This document shows, piece by piece, positions 10,021 to 22,667 of a stretch of 64,000 nt of DNA; positions within the stretch are counted from its first letter, which is position 1; each line of letters starts with the position of its first letter. The stretch covers positions 17,310,411-17,374,410 of the forward strand of contig CM031869.1 in assembly GCA_018697195.1 (NCBI GenBank). The letters run 5' to 3'. This DNA comes from Certhia americana (lineage: Eukaryota; Chordata; Aves; Passeriformes; Certhiidae). The notes below the pieces were generated by a model. That model was not told the origin of the DNA. It did not search any database and saw only the letters and a list, made by a program, of their open reading frames with translations. The translations under genes were made by a program, and so were the position numbers.

Positions 10021-10440
10021 GGAACCTGTCCAGAGCAAGACAAAGCTGAGCTGGCAAAGCTCAGAGTTGGGGGCTGCTGGGCAGGAACGTGGCTGAAGGA
10101 GGAAATGTTGATGAGAGAGTGGCTGAGGCTGAGGCGGGAGAATGTTCAGACTGTTCCACCTGAGGGTCTGCTGCTGGGGCTGCCCAGATCAGCCAGTTTG
10201 TGTCCTTGCAGCTTGAAGGCAGAGTGGAAATGACATTGAGGAGGAGGAGGTGACCAGCCCTGAGGAGCTGCTGCAGGTGCAGTGTCGTGCTGCAGCTTTT
10301 CTGCCTGCTGGTGCTGGGATTTTGCTCTGTGCACCCAAGGGCGGTGGGGGAAGTGGCCAATGTCATTGCGGGGTCCCTTTGCAAGGTCACAGCAATCAGG
10401 AGAGGATTCTGCTGACTGAGAAAGGGCAAACAGTGTACAC

Positions 10441-10650
10441 TCAGTGAAGAATTCTTCCCTGGGAGGGGGGGGTGAGGCCCTGGAGAAGCTGGGGCTGCCC
10501 CTGGATTCCTGGCAGTGTCCAAGTCCAGGTTGGACACTGGGGCTTGGAGCAGCCTGGGACAGTGGGAGGTGTCCCTGCCCATGGCAGGAATGGCACTGGA
10601 TGAGCTTTAATGTCCCTTCCAGCCCAACCCATTCTGGGATTTTATAAGAA
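10441..10650 (+). mobile_element. CR1 LINE 3' fragment
   Basis: Sense CR1 3' end from the AAGAATTCTTCCCTGGGAGG block through GGAGCAGCCTGGGACAGTGG and GAGCTTTAATGTCCCTTCC to a CATTCTGGGATTTTATAA tail. Confidence 0.9.
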
Positions 10651-13600
10651 GGGTAAGAAGAAAGATTGGACAATTCCAAAGCATTTGATTTAACCTGACT
10701 CTCTGGAGGGTGATGGGGAGTTTCCTTCTGGAAACTGTTATAAGCAAGACGATGCTTGGGAACAGACAGGATGGATTTAAGGACAATTATTCCAAAGGAA
10801 CCTGATTGCCTCTGTGATGAGACTGGCTCAGAGCACCAGAGAAGAGCAACGGGTTTTGTTTACTGTTGTTACTCTGCCACAAAAGCACCCATGGTGTCAT
10901 TCTACCGGCCTGGTGGGTGAGGTGTGGATGGGGTAAATGGGCTGTAAATTGGATGGAAACCAGTGGGGATTGCTGGGCTCAGCTGCTGGTCAGCAGTGGG
11001 TTAGCAGCACACAGAGTGTACCAGAAAGGGCTGAGAAAACTCTGCTTGTTATCATGATAATTTTAGGAAAATAAATACTTTGCTCCTGAGGGAAATAAAT
11101 ACTGTGCTCCTTAAGAAATATATTTATTTTGGTTGGAAGAGGGAACCAGGCTGGTTGTGGAAAGCAAGCTAAAAATAGACATGGAAGTTCGAGAGGGTTA
11201 TACACATTGTGAGTTCTTTTACAAACCTTTGCAGTTGAAATCACTCAGTCACTGGTTTGGACATCGTTAATGCCCATTCCCCCTCAAAGTGCAGAAAAAA
11301 ATGAATGTATTCCTAAGGTTTTGATTATTTTTTTGAGGCACATTTGATACTGGAACTTTCTTCTCTGGAGCTGGTTCCTCTTGTCTTATAGTGGCCTCCT
11401 GCTAACTTAAGGTTTCATCTGCATTTTTATTTTTCTGCATCTTGAGCCAAGTAACTTAGTGGACCATGTAAGCTTTGATAGATAATAGTTGTTTTTTTAA
11501 TCTAAACTCAGAAATTTATGGCCAAAAATCTCACTATCCCCCTTTGACCAAATGTACTTCGAACAGTGTAATTACAGGGGATAGTTCGTTTCACAGCTCA
11601 CAGACAAAGCAAATGTGTTTGTTTTACTTTATTAGATTTCTTATAATACGTTCATACAAACCCAAATGTGCATATACACACTCTGTCAATACTGCCAACT
11701 GCAATTTATTAAGTTTTATAAATTTTTTCCACTAGGTCACTATGTTGTTAAACAGAGAGTGAAGGCAGGATCAATGCTAAAGATGGGAAGGCAAAATTTC
11801 CAAATAAACAATCTCAGCTTTCTCTTAATAAGTTTATAAGGGATATTTCTGAGGAGAGCTAATTAATCACATGCCTGAGACCTCTCTTAAAGCAGTTGTA
11901 CAATAAGAAAAGAGAAGAGAATAAGAAAACAAAGGTATTTGGGCATTAGCTGTAGCTCGTGCTGCTGCTTCCCTGTTCCCTGAGTGCTGCAAAGCCCCTC
12001 AGTCAGTCACTGTAATCCAGAACTGGGACTGGGAGCAGCTTTGGGGATAGATCTCGTTGCTTTGTGATGAACTCGGAGGCCCTGGGAGAATCTCTTGGTG
12101 TTGACAGCCCCTGACAGTAAATGTCACATGGATTCGGAGGGAGCTCAGAGCCTTCTGGTGACTGCTATGAGAAGAGACACGGTGACAGCAGACCTGATTG
12201 ATGAGCCGTGCCACGAGGACAGGGAGCTCTGGGTGGTGATTGTCTGTAATTGAATGGTCCACGGAAGTTATTTCTGGGTTTCCACAAACACCCCAGGAGA
12301 GTTTTCACAGGGGAGGGGTGTGAATTCAGTCTGAGGTGCTCAGCAAGTCCTTGCTAAGTCAGCCCTAGCAGACTTTTAAACTTAACAGGCTGCTTTAGCT
12401 GCGTGCCCAGAGCTATAATGAAACGAACGGCAAGTGGAGGTGGTCAGTCCTGCAATTACCTTTAGGATTGTTCCTCTGTCAGCTTCTGCCTCCTCTTTTT
12501 ATTGCCTTCTCCTCGTGCCTGGGCCGTGTGATGCTGGTGACGGAGGTTGTTCCTGGCTGTGACACGGCCGTGCTGTGACACCGGCTTGTCCAGTGGTGCT
12601 CCGGGCGTTCACTGCGAGTGTGAGACCTCAGAGCCCCTCACCCAGCCAAGCACTGCTGGCCCTGACCAATTAAATTGGCCTCTCTCTCATTAAAACCCCT
12701 GTGCAGGCTCTGGTGTGTCACAGATCTTTAAAATCTCCATTATGAATTCCACTTTCTTGTGGGTATTTTTAGTTTCTACTTGAAGAAATGATTATTGTCT
12801 CTTGCACTTAAACATATCAGTTTCGGCTCTGCAGACATCTCCTCTGGGCCATAGTCAAAGACCTGATCTGACTTGAACTGCTGAATCCTCAGGGAGGATT
12901 TCAACACGGCTCCAAGCACTCGGACATTGGAACTGTGCAAGGAGGAAGAGGGAAAGAAATCCAAGCCCTCCCCCCTTCCCTTTGGTTAGGCAGGAGCACA
13001 TCCCTTACAGATTTACTTGGTTGTGCCAATTTAATGTGATTTCTTCTGAGGGCCTGGAACCACTCAAGGAAGGCTGACAGGTTTTATCAACAGAATGGAA
13101 ACTGAAGTGATAAGGTGAGAGTTGTTGACCTGATAACTAACAAACAGAAAACTCCAGTGTCCCTCCAGCTAAATATTGCACTCCTCAGGTAAGTAAACGA
13201 TGGCAGCAGCTGTGGTCTTGTCACTGAGTGAGGGAATGTTTGAGTGCAGAGGAGCAGGAGGTGAACTGTGAAAACAAACACATTCGCTTTGCCACAGACT
13301 ATTTCCCTCTATTACTTTTAATGAGAGCTAAACTCCAAAATACACAATGGGACAATAATATTGTGGGGAGAAGGAACTCTGCATGCAGCTCCAAAATTCC
13401 AGACAACCGGTTGCAATTAAAATGATTGCTGGTGTATTATTAATGGCTCACCAGGAGTTTGAGGCTGTTACCAGGTTTGGGACCAACTGGTACAAGTCAG
13501 TGCACAAGTGACTGAAAGGCAGAGCTGAGTTAACAGCCTGAGCCCACAGTGCTCAGAGGAGCTGGGAAATGAGAGAAGTGTGAAAAGGTGAGAGGAGCCG

Positions 13601-14759
13601 TGTTAAAACACATCCCTGAAGGGGCTGGCAAGAAACAGCTGGGTCACCATAGGCAGATGTTAGTAGACACAGCCTAAGTGTGTGTGTGTGGGGTTATTAC
13701 TCTATTTATTTTAATTGTGAAATTGTGGAGGGGGGAGGACAGCTGGGAAAGGAAGTGGAGGCCTCTAATGAGCAACAATTTCGAGGTAATGGGCACCAAA
13801 AGCACTGCAAGCCTTTCATTCCTCTTTTCCCCTTACATCTCCCTGCAAGCACGCTGGGATTATGTAGGAAGCGGAGCTGTCACAATCCTCCCAGAGCCCT
13901 TGGAATTGTTGCCTGACAGGATATGAAGGCTTCAGCAGCTGAACAAAGAGGCACACGACAGAGCTCGTGTTCGGTGTCCGTCTCCCCTTGCTGGCACCTG
14001 GCCTGCTCGGCACAATTGGCAACGACAAATGCCAAGCAATCCCTTCCTACTCAGCCTCTCATTCATGCTAACTCTGTTTCTCACATGAAAGCAGTTTTGT
14101 ACTCCCCATGTTTGTCATCCTGCCATGTAGCTTTTCTTTTTGCTATTCCAGTTTCTTTTTGTCTCAGGTGAAGGTACCAGAAATGCTGGCTGTTGGAGAA
14201 GCAGAGCCACCGTGATTGTAAACAGGGGCAGAGCTCTGCTTTTCTCTCTTAAGAATTCAAAACTTTGGGATTTTGGGTTTTTTTCTTCCTGCCCTTGAGC
14301 AATGGGGTCATATATTCATAGAACAAGCTGTTATAATGTTGAGATGCATTTCCTAAATTGTGCAAACTAGCTCATAGCCCATCACTCTGCGTGTAAAGTG
14401 TTGCTTTTTGTGGATAACCAGATTATAGTTGTCAGGGCTGAAATTTATCTTCCACTTAGTCGTGAGGCTTGCTCAGTGTCGTGGCATCTTGAACTTTCTG
14501 CAGTAAATATTATCCTAATTAATTTAGTTTTTATCAGAAAACTTTTCACTTTTTGCCCAACTTTTCAAATAATTTCTGAGCACATTGAACACTGTGGACC
14601 TTAATCCGCATGGGATTCCACTGCTGATCATCTTCCACTGTGAAAACTCATCCTTTAGGATAATCTTCTTTTTCCAATGCTAAATTGTAACTCTGGGAGG
14701 TCCTCACCTGTAGTCCCTGGCTGTTTTAGTTTATTTAAAAACCTTTGATGAGACCTTCT
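10651..14759. other. Intergenic, repeat-poor, no gene recognised
   Basis: Four kilobases with few recognisable repeats. It is mostly AT-rich, with a GC-richer patch at about 12400-12720 that contains a TAATGA motif, a near-palindromic CCAATTAAATTGG and several CpGs. No open frame exceeds 90 codons and none looks like a protein. This is the longest repeat-poor block in the left half and a reasonable place to look for conserved non-coding elements. Confidence 0.55.
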
Positions 14760-15400
14760 ATGCATGAGGTTTCTGGAAGCTTGGGGTGAGTTGGAAATGC
14801 AGGGAAAAATTCTCAGCTGGAGCTCTGCTATTTACATGCTTTTGACTCTTTCAAAGAATTCCAGCAGATTTAGAAGGCTTGGATTCCTTTTACAAAAGTC
14901 ATGTTTACTTTTCCTTAACATGTTACTTTTATTCATGTATTCACTAATTCTGTTCTTTACTGGAGCTTCAGCCAACATGACCCATATGGACATTGGGCTT
15001 AGTGGTCTGAGGCTTCTTGAATCGCCACTGGATTTATTTTAAAAACCCGATTTCTTATTAGTTACCTTCCAGTCCTTTGATAATCACAGCAATTTTCAGC
15101 AAAAGGTTACGTACTCAGGGTATTAACTCAGTGATGATTCATATTTAACATTCTATAAAAACCTTGTGTGAATTCCATCGGGTGCCCAGTGAAATGTTGT
15201 TATTCCTTTTATCTGCTTTGTAATCTCCACTTAACACCCTTAAATTAAGACAAGCCTTCTGTGAAGACCTTACAAACAAGATCCTGGTTTTAGAGTTTCC
15301 AGGATTATTCAAGTGAACATGGGTTTGAAAAAGAAACCTCAAGAATTTGTGATTTTTTTGTGATTGCATCGTGTTTTCTGAGAGCTCCTTCCACACCTGT
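14760..15400 (-). mobile_element. Degenerate CR1/L3-like LINE, antisense
   Basis: The top strand matches, from memory, the antisense pattern of ancient CR1/L3 ORF2: TTTCAAAGAATTCCAGCAGATT, CTTTTACAAAAGTCATGTTTAC, CTAATTCTGTTCTTTACTGGAG, GGCTTAGTGGTCTGAGG, and ACCTTCCAGTCCTTTGATAAT. It is heavily mutated with no intact frame. Right edge uncertain. Confidence 0.6.
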
Positions 15401-16291
15401 GTGGCTCTTGCAAGCTCCTTGCTCTTGATGTGTTCAAGAAGGATTTATAGCATTCCTTTCTACTTCTTTAGCAAACTGCTTCTAAACTCTTTCTTCCCTC
15501 TATGTTATTGTGCTTTTACATTTAGTCTGCCAGAATTTATGTTCTTTTTAGATTTTCTTTTTCAGACACAACTTCAGCTTTTTGCAGGATACCTTTTAAC
15601 TTCCAAGAGCCTCCCTGATCCTGCTGTTTTATGATGCAAGCTTTTTGTTTTCCTCTCAAGTCTTTTTTTTTGACAGGTTATATGCATTTGCTTTGAGCCT
15701 CCAATATAAAATCCTAAAATAGTCTACCTGCCATCTGAAAACATTTTACCTTTCTGGCTGCCACTCTGAGTGTTTTCTGTAACAAATTCCCTCATTTTCC
15801 AATTTTCCTTTCGCTGGAATGAGGCACAACCACTTCATTTGCCAACATTGCTTCATTTCAGAGGATGCAGTCATGAGTCAGATAAAAGGATTAAGGGTTT
15901 AACCTAACCCAGTCTCTGGGAAGGCTGGAAATACCAGCCATTAACATTTCACTAATGGTAATTTCCCTGATTTCATTACCTGAGGAGCAGGCAAGGAAAG
16001 AGCTTGCCAAAGCTGATGATGGTGGAAATTCCTGCCCTGGAACATCCACTTCTGTCTGCAGCCTACAACGGACCAAATGACAGAAAATTGGGGAAATAAA
16101 ACCAATGTGAGCTCATTTATCACCATGTCACTGAAGTTTGGTACTAATTGGCATGAGTGATTTGGGGCAGGGTGCTGATGGGAAGCAGAATAAGGAGCAG
16201 AGGCACAATGACAATGTCCAGCTGTCACATCAGCAGATCAGGAATGATCCAGGGTGAGGGACAAGGTGTGAGAGCAAGAGGCTCTTCACAC
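15401..16291. other. Intergenic, no gene recognised
   Basis: T-rich sequence at 15420-15680, possibly further decayed LINE, then unremarkable sequence up to the next CR1. Confidence 0.5.
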
Positions 16292-16755
16292 CCCAGAATC
16301 ACAGAACCATGGAATCCCAGACTGCTTTGGGTTGAAGGGACCTAAGAGCTCATCCCATTCCCCCACTGCCATGGGCAGAGACACCTCAAATTGTCCCAGG
16401 CTGCTCCAGTGTCCAGCCTGGCCTTGGGCACTGCCAGGGATCCAGGGACAGCCACAGCTGCTCTGGGCACCCTGTGCCAGGGCCTGCCCACCCTCACAGC
16501 AAACAATTCCTGCTCTATATCCCATCTAATCCCACCCTCTGGCAGTGGGAAGCCATTCTCTGTGTCCTGTCCCTCCATCCCCTGTAAATTGTCTCTCTCC
16601 AGGTTTCCTGTTGGCCCCTTCAGGCCCTGCAAGGCCATACTGAGGTCACCCCAAAGCTTGTCCTGTGCAGGTGAACAATCCCAATTCCCTCAGCCTTTCC
16701 TCATGGGAAAAGTGCTCCATTCCTCTGTGCCAAAGGCTTCACAGGAGTCCAAATA
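16292..16755 (-). mobile_element. CR1 LINE, ~460-bp antisense copy
   Basis: Starts with the reverse-complement tail CAGAATCACAGAACCATGGAATCC and runs through the GGGTTGAAGGGACC, GATCCAGGGACAGCCACAGCTGC and CCTCACAGCAAACAATTCCTGC blocks to CTCAGCCTTTCCTCATGGG. It belongs to the same subfamily as the copies at 39640, 57850 and 61872. Confidence 0.92.
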
Positions 16756-18949
16756 ATCAAGAGTTTAGGCCTCACGACTTCAGTTCCCATCTAAGACAAC
16801 CTCGGGTATGTTCAGACCCGCAGGTTGGTAGAGAATGATTTGGAATCCAGTTCTTTTTGTCTCTGCAATGACTGCTCCTTGCAGGAAGCAGGAGCTGCTG
16901 GTGGACAGCCCCAGGGCTGTCTGGGCTCAGCAGTGATGGCAGGGAGGTGAGTAAAGCCTTCTCTCAGGTGAGAAACCCCTGTGAGGGTGAAAGGCTGCAG
17001 CACTCGGGGACTGCAGAGCACCTTGAGCCACCCCACACGGTGACAGTGGCACTGCTGAATGGCACTGAGTGCTTAGCAACGGTGAGAGTGATGGGGATAC
17101 AGATGAATTGACTGTTTTCTGAGCAAGCTGGGTAGGAACAGAAGTAATTAGCTGCTAGCTGATGAAAAGGCATGCTTAATTATTAGTATAATTATAGATA
17201 TAATAGACCAGGAATTATTCAGTAAAAGTAAGAAGGCCAATATGTTACAAAGAAGGTAATGGGAATGGAGGAGAGAATGACAGCACTGTGGATTCTTGAG
17301 AGGAGATGTAAAGAATTAAGATGATAAATCAGGAATCTTTTGGGTTTCTACTCTCTGACATATCAACTCAATTTAGCAGTGGTAGAAGGGTACACAGAGC
17401 TAACGAGGTCTGTGACTTGCATGATTTCTTTTATATAAGAACCCCTATATATAAGGGTTTATATAATGTTGATTTAACTGATGGGATGCCAATGAAATCG
17501 AGTTGTGCTTTCATAAATCTCGGAACCTGCACAATTTCACAGGGATCTTTGCTCTTCTTCCAGCATAGCCATTTAATTCAATGGATCCTGCAGGAAGCTC
17601 AGCTGTGTCTGCTTCTGATCAATATTGGTAATTGATTATAATTGTTTGATAAAGCAGGACTGCTTTCCCTGACACCCTGAGAATTCATCTGGCTCAGAAA
17701 GTGTCATGTTAGTCAGCCTGGCCACTGCAGTTTAAACTGCTTTCCATGGGCAAATGGCTGGAGAAAACAGGCTGAACTGCACTAACAACAGGAATACATG
17801 GTTGCTGTAGGATGTAGAAACACTGAAATGGGTAATCTGGGGAAGATTAAAGTATTTGAAGATTTTTTTTCTGATGTCTGAATGGACACAGGAAGAGCTG
17901 GTCCAGCCTTTGTGCCAGGGATTGGACTGGATGCTGGAGGCAGCAGCAGTGACCTGGTGTCTCTGTGAAAATCTGTAACTGAGAGGCCCAAGATGTCTAC
18001 AATGTTTTCTAAAATTCTGTCAGTGGGATGGGAGACTGGCACCAGCAGCTCTGATTGGGGTCCTGTGAGTCTGAGAGAAGCAGTGCCAAAGGATTATGAG
18101 CTCTTTTGCCCAGAAAGAAAATCAAGGTACAAAGATTTTATTGAATTAGTCTTTGAGGACTAATTATTCAACTGGCTTTTGATGGATGAGCTGTGAGTCA
18201 TGTTGGTCTGGCAAATAGCATTTTGATAAGGTGTTTGTGAGACGAAGAGTCTCACAAGACTTACAAAGATGGTAAGATGAACATAAACCAGTAACCTTAA
18301 TGATGTTAATGCAGAAATGATACAGATGCTGTGTGAAGCTGCTGGGGTACATCAGGGCAAATTGGGGACAGACAAACTCTAATCAGCTTCAGCTGGGCAC
18401 AACCCCTGAAAAGTGAAGCTGGATGAACTTCAGCTGATCACTCAGTCCATCTCCTCCTTCTACAGCAGAATCAAAACTGCTCGTGACATTCCTGGCATGT
18501 GCAGAGCAGTGGTTTCACTTGCATTTTTGGCAGACTTTGACCTGGCACTGGGCTGTTCCTGCACCAACCCTGCACTGTCAGCGCAGTTCCTGCACCTCTC
18601 CGTGCTCTGCTCTCTGTTGAGCACCTCCTGTTCTCAGTCTCTTGGTTCAGGTCCTGTTTTCCTTGCCTTGCTGCTCTGCCTGTCAGCCTTTCCTGAGGAG
18701 CAGCACCCAAACCTGGATGTGCCTCTGCACTCAGGTGTTTCAGAGGACCTGTGAGATGACTGGCAGGTAATTCTGCTAATAGACTGCTCAGGATAATAAC
18801 CTCTCTCTCTGCTCAGGATAATAACCCTTGGATAGGCTGTGATCCAGCAGAACCTTCAGATTATTTGTTTTTCCACACTGCTTTCTGTCAGCTGGTGTCT
18901 GTCCTGTATTTGTGCATTTTACTCCTGCCCCAGTGAAACCACTCTGCTT
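16756..18949. other. Intergenic, no gene recognised
   Basis: Mostly unremarkable. It holds an AT-rich hairpin at 17431-17466 and a short tandem doubling of CTGCTCAGGATAATAACC at about 18787-18827. Some stretches at 17200-18420 may be eroded LINE. The 113-codon plus-strand frame at 18413 has no recognisable domain. Confidence 0.5.
17431..17466. other. AT-rich inverted repeat (hairpin)
   Basis: TTATATAAGAACCC and GGGTTTATATAA face each other around a CTATATATAA loop. The arms pair with a two-base slip. No transposon ends or known structured RNA are evident. Confidence 0.7.
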
Positions 18950-19400
18950 TTTGCCAGTGAGATGCCTCCTGTATTTATAGACTTGTCCAAGTTGTCAAAA
19001 GTTTTTAATACTGCTCTCCCCATGTATTTGCAGCCGCTCTTCACAGATTTAATCTTGGCAGATTTAATAAACACACAGTCCATTCCCTCATTCAGGCTAT
19101 CAATAAAATATTGAATGGATCTTCTGAGCAGCTGAGTAACCATTCAATCTGTCCTTTGCATTTCACAGTGAGCCATTGGAAACTGCTCTCAGACTGCAGA
19201 TTCCAACCAGATTTGTGTCAGGACTTCAGCCAAAGAATTCTTCATGTATGGATGTCACGTGGGACTATGTCAGGAGCCTCTGGGCTGTGGGATCTGCTCT
19301 TTCTTCCTTAGCCACAAGGTCTCATCCATTGGAGAACAGAATTGGATTGAGTCAGCTTGTTTTGTTCCTGAGGGATTAGTGTAGACAAGGACTTGTCTCC
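18950..19400 (-). mobile_element. Degenerate CR1-like LINE, antisense
   Basis: Antisense CR1 ORF2 landmarks, recalled from family patterns, appear in the right order: ATCAATAAAATATTGAATGG, CAGTGAGCCATTGGAAACTGC, and a diverged ATGGATGTCACGTGGGACTATGTCAGGAGCC that corresponds to the 'jump in the reverse transcriptase' region. Old and full of stops. Confidence 0.55.
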
Positions 19401-19821
19401 CTCTGAGTTTCTATACACTTAGAAAACATTCTGATTATTCTGCTGTTTTACTTTTCCTGGATGTTAAATCTTTTGATATCTTACTTGTCCTCTTTGATTT
19501 GTGGACAACTCCCAATGTTTGAAAGTGTGAGAACTTTGTGGACAGTTGGGAAGGCAGCGGATCCAAATCTCTCACTGGGAGAAATGCTATGCCAAATGTG
19601 AAATTCCTGTGATAATTCACAGAGTCACAAGTGGTTTTCAAGAGAGTGGTGGAAGGAATGTTTTGACAAAAAGAAATTATTTCATTTCAGTCTGAGAAAT
19701 GATGATGCAAATCAGCATGACTTAAAAAAGAGATTTCAGGGAGTCTTGAGAGAATTCTGAACAGTTTGAACTGCAAGTCTGAGCAGCCTTGTAGAAACTG
19801 TCTGGTAGATTAGAAATTGAG

Positions 19822-20035
19822 AAAAAATTCTTCCCTGTGAGGGTGGGCAGGCTCTGACACAGAGTACCAGAGCAGCTGTGGGTGCCCCTGGATCCCTGGC
19901 AGTGCCCAAGGCCAGGTTGGACATTGGGGCTTGGAGCAGCCTGGGACAGTGGGAGGTGTCCCTGCCCATGGCAGGGGGAGGAATAAGGTGGTTTTTAAGG
20001 TCCCTTCAACCCAAATCAGTCTGTGATTCTACAAT
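19822..20035 (+). mobile_element. CR1 LINE 3' fragment
   Basis: Sense CR1 from AAAAAATTCTTCCCTGTGAGGG through GGATCCCTGGCAGTGCCCAAGG and GTCCCTGCCCATGGCAGG to CCCAAATCAGTCTGTGATTC. Confidence 0.92.
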
Positions 20036-22199
20036 CAATATTTTACATGGCCAGGGCCATGTAAAATAAGAAGTTGTGAAACCCAGTTTTGGGGTGCACT
20101 GACTTTTTTGCTATAATAGATTGGTAGTGAACATCTAAGAAAATAGAACTAGAGATTAGTCTAAATTTCATAACCTTTTAACCCAGAGAGCCTGGCTCTT
20201 GTTTGCAGAGTGTTTTCTGAACTCTCCTACAGGCTCAGTGTTGACAGGAGCTTAATCACAGCACAGGGTGACCTTTGCACAGCTCAGTGAGAAGTGCCCC
20301 TGTGCTGGGCTTTAGAATCTCCTGCTCACTGCACACACGTGGCTGCAGGTTTGATCCCTCCAAAATAACGGATTATCCTGGGCTCTGTAGCACTTGTGGA
20401 GTGTTTGATACTGTGTGGGTGGGAAGTGCATGCATATTTATGTGAACACTCCAGTGGATGAGTGGAGGAAGAAAAGAATAACCATTGCAGTTGGGATGAA
20501 CGATTTGCTGTTATTCAGAAACACTGATCTTGCCTGAATTTGGTACTTTACAAAAAAAATATTGCCCAACAAACTCTTAGCTATGTGTGCATTAACAAGC
20601 CTCTGGGTCAGTGCCTTTTCTGCTATGCATTTTTGTTATGTAGAATTATCACCATGAGAATGCCTTGAGTTGTTTGGAATAATCGCAGAATCCCAGGCAG
20701 GTTTGGGGTGGAAGGGACCTCATCCAGTGCCACCCCCTGCCCTGGGCAGGGACACCTTCCACGGTCCCAGGCTGCTCCAAGCCCTGTCCAGCCTGGCCTT
20801 GGGCACTGCCAGGGATCCAGGGGCAGCCCCAGCTGCTCTGGGCACCCTCAAGGCCTGCCCACCTTACAGGGAAGATGGAACTTCTGGTGGGGGAGAAAAA
20901 CCAAAAATGTCATCAAACTCCCAAAATAGAGGCAGATATATTTCATGCAGGAATATATTGAATGCAATATTGAAATGCAAGCAGGGGCTCTGTTATGATT
21001 CTTCCTTTTTTATCCCCCATCTTCCTCAATCGAGATTTCCTTTTGCTTCCTCATCCTTACAGCTTAAGGAGCTGCAGAAGAATTTTGGATGCCATTGGTG
21101 TGTGGAGAAGTGTTCTTGCTTGCTGGTATTTTTTTTTTTTAATGTCCCCTGCACAGGCAGGGTCGGGAATATTCCTGGTGATGAAGCAGCTCCATGTGAA
21201 TGTTCTGAGGAGAGGGGTACAAGGCAGTGTAGAACAGATTTATAACACTGAGGTGAGTCAGTTCTTACCAGAGAGGGCTCAGGAGTATTAACTCCCAGTG
21301 ACTTCCACTACAAGGCAGCTGTTAACATATTACTGTGAATTGGTTTAGGGAAGGAAAAAAAAAAAAAAAGGATTAAAATTGCATAAGTAGATAAATTTTA
21401 AAGCGACAGAAATAATAATGACATGAAAATTGGCTGCAAGACCTGAGCGACAGTAACAATGGAATGTTTTAAAAATAAATGGGTAGCCAGGAAAGGGTGC
21501 AGGGAGAGAGGCTGCCTGCAGATCACAGAGGCACCTGAGCTTGACAGTTTCTATGACTGCACAAAACAGAGCCACAGCCAAGCCCCCACTCTCTCCAGCA
21601 CATTCTCCTGCACAGCAATCAGCCTCAGCACCAGGCTGCTGAGGAGAAGCCTCCCACTATTTAGTATTCATTAGAGATGGCATTTTTCAGATTGCAGTGC
21701 AGAGTGTAAACAAGCCACGCTGGAGGGAGAGTGGAGAGCAGCCTTTCTCCCAGCTCTGATTGATTTCATGTTGATGTTTGCTCACTCCACAAACCTGTGG
21801 TAGCACCAGTTTTGAGGAGCTGTCAGGCCAGCTCTGTTTTCCAGTGTCCTTTGCAAGGAGCCAGCCCCCCAGGAGGCACAGCATGGTCCCTGCAGCAGGA
21901 CAGGAGAGTGGCTCCCTTGTGGGGCTGCACATCTGGCAGGTTTGTCTGTGGGATCTGCCAGCTGCCTGTTCACTATCCCATGGCCACTGCAGCTTGGAAC
22001 CTTGTCTGCAGGAGGAGGGAGCCTGGCCCCTGGGCAAAAACTGCCTGGACACAGCTTTTATTGTATTTTCATTGAAATAAACACACACTTCCTACCCACG
22101 CTGTACCAAACACAGGGCAGTGTCACCTCAGCTTTTGCATGTTTTCTTTCTAGCCTTCTGATGTTTTTGAATTCCTGGAGTCAGTTCCCGCACACATCT
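20036..22199. other. Intergenic flanks of the 20.7-kb CR1
   Basis: No gene recognised. It includes a run of about 16 A at 21354-21369 and single-copy-looking sequence. The minus-strand 133-codon frame at 22088-21687 has no domain I can name and no splice or promoter context. Confidence 0.5.
20684..20880 (-). mobile_element. CR1 LINE 3' fragment
   Basis: Antisense CR1 beginning CGCAGAATCCCAGGCAGG and running to the GGGCACCCTCAAGGCCTGCCC block. The frame that spans it is not a gene. Confidence 0.9.
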
Positions 22200-22427
22200 C
22201 TGTAAACAACCATTGTTTACATTCTTTTCTAAAGGAAGTGAGAATTGATGGACCTTTGGATTGACCAGTGTGGTCTGAGAGGAAGCCACCTGTTAAACCA
22301 GTCAAGGGACAATCTTTGCAACCTATATAAATCGGAGTTTTATAATAAACTTCCTCTTTTTTTTCTTTTGCCCTTGCTCAAGGAAAGGTGTCTGTGTGTG
22401 TGGTTCATTTCATGTCATATTGCGACA
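22200..22427 (+). mobile_element. Probable solo LTR of an avian endogenous retrovirus
   Basis: The segment has LTR-like order: CTATATAAATC (TATA box, about 22323), AATAAA (about 22344), a TTTCTTTTGCCC pyrimidine tract, a CTGTGTGTGTGG run, and a terminal TGCGACA ending at 22427. The left edge (TG near 22214, 22247 or 22291) is not clear, and I see no target-site duplication or internal viral genes. Confidence 0.45.
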
Positions 22428-22429
22428 GT

Positions 22430-22667
22430 GCAGGAATCATGGCCTCACCATAATTTCACAAGTCTCACTCACATCCTCCTCGCTCTCTCCAAACTGAGGA
22501 GCCCCTTCAGTGTCTCTTCCAAAGCAACAACTGAAAATCAGCATAATGTGGTTGATGGTTCTTGACAAACCTTGTGATGGAGCTGTAAAATCCCTTGCCG
22601 TGGGATATTATGGATGCTCAAAGTTTCCTTGTGCTCCGGGGGTAGCAGGGAAAGTTAGTGGAGGGAA
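22430..22667 (+). repeat. 238-bp direct repeat, copy 1
   Basis: Matches 24952-25189 without gaps, with four mismatches by eye (about 98%). It lies directly after the proposed LTR. No coding potential or known family is recognised. The sequence beyond the right edge differs between the two copies. Confidence 0.9.
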
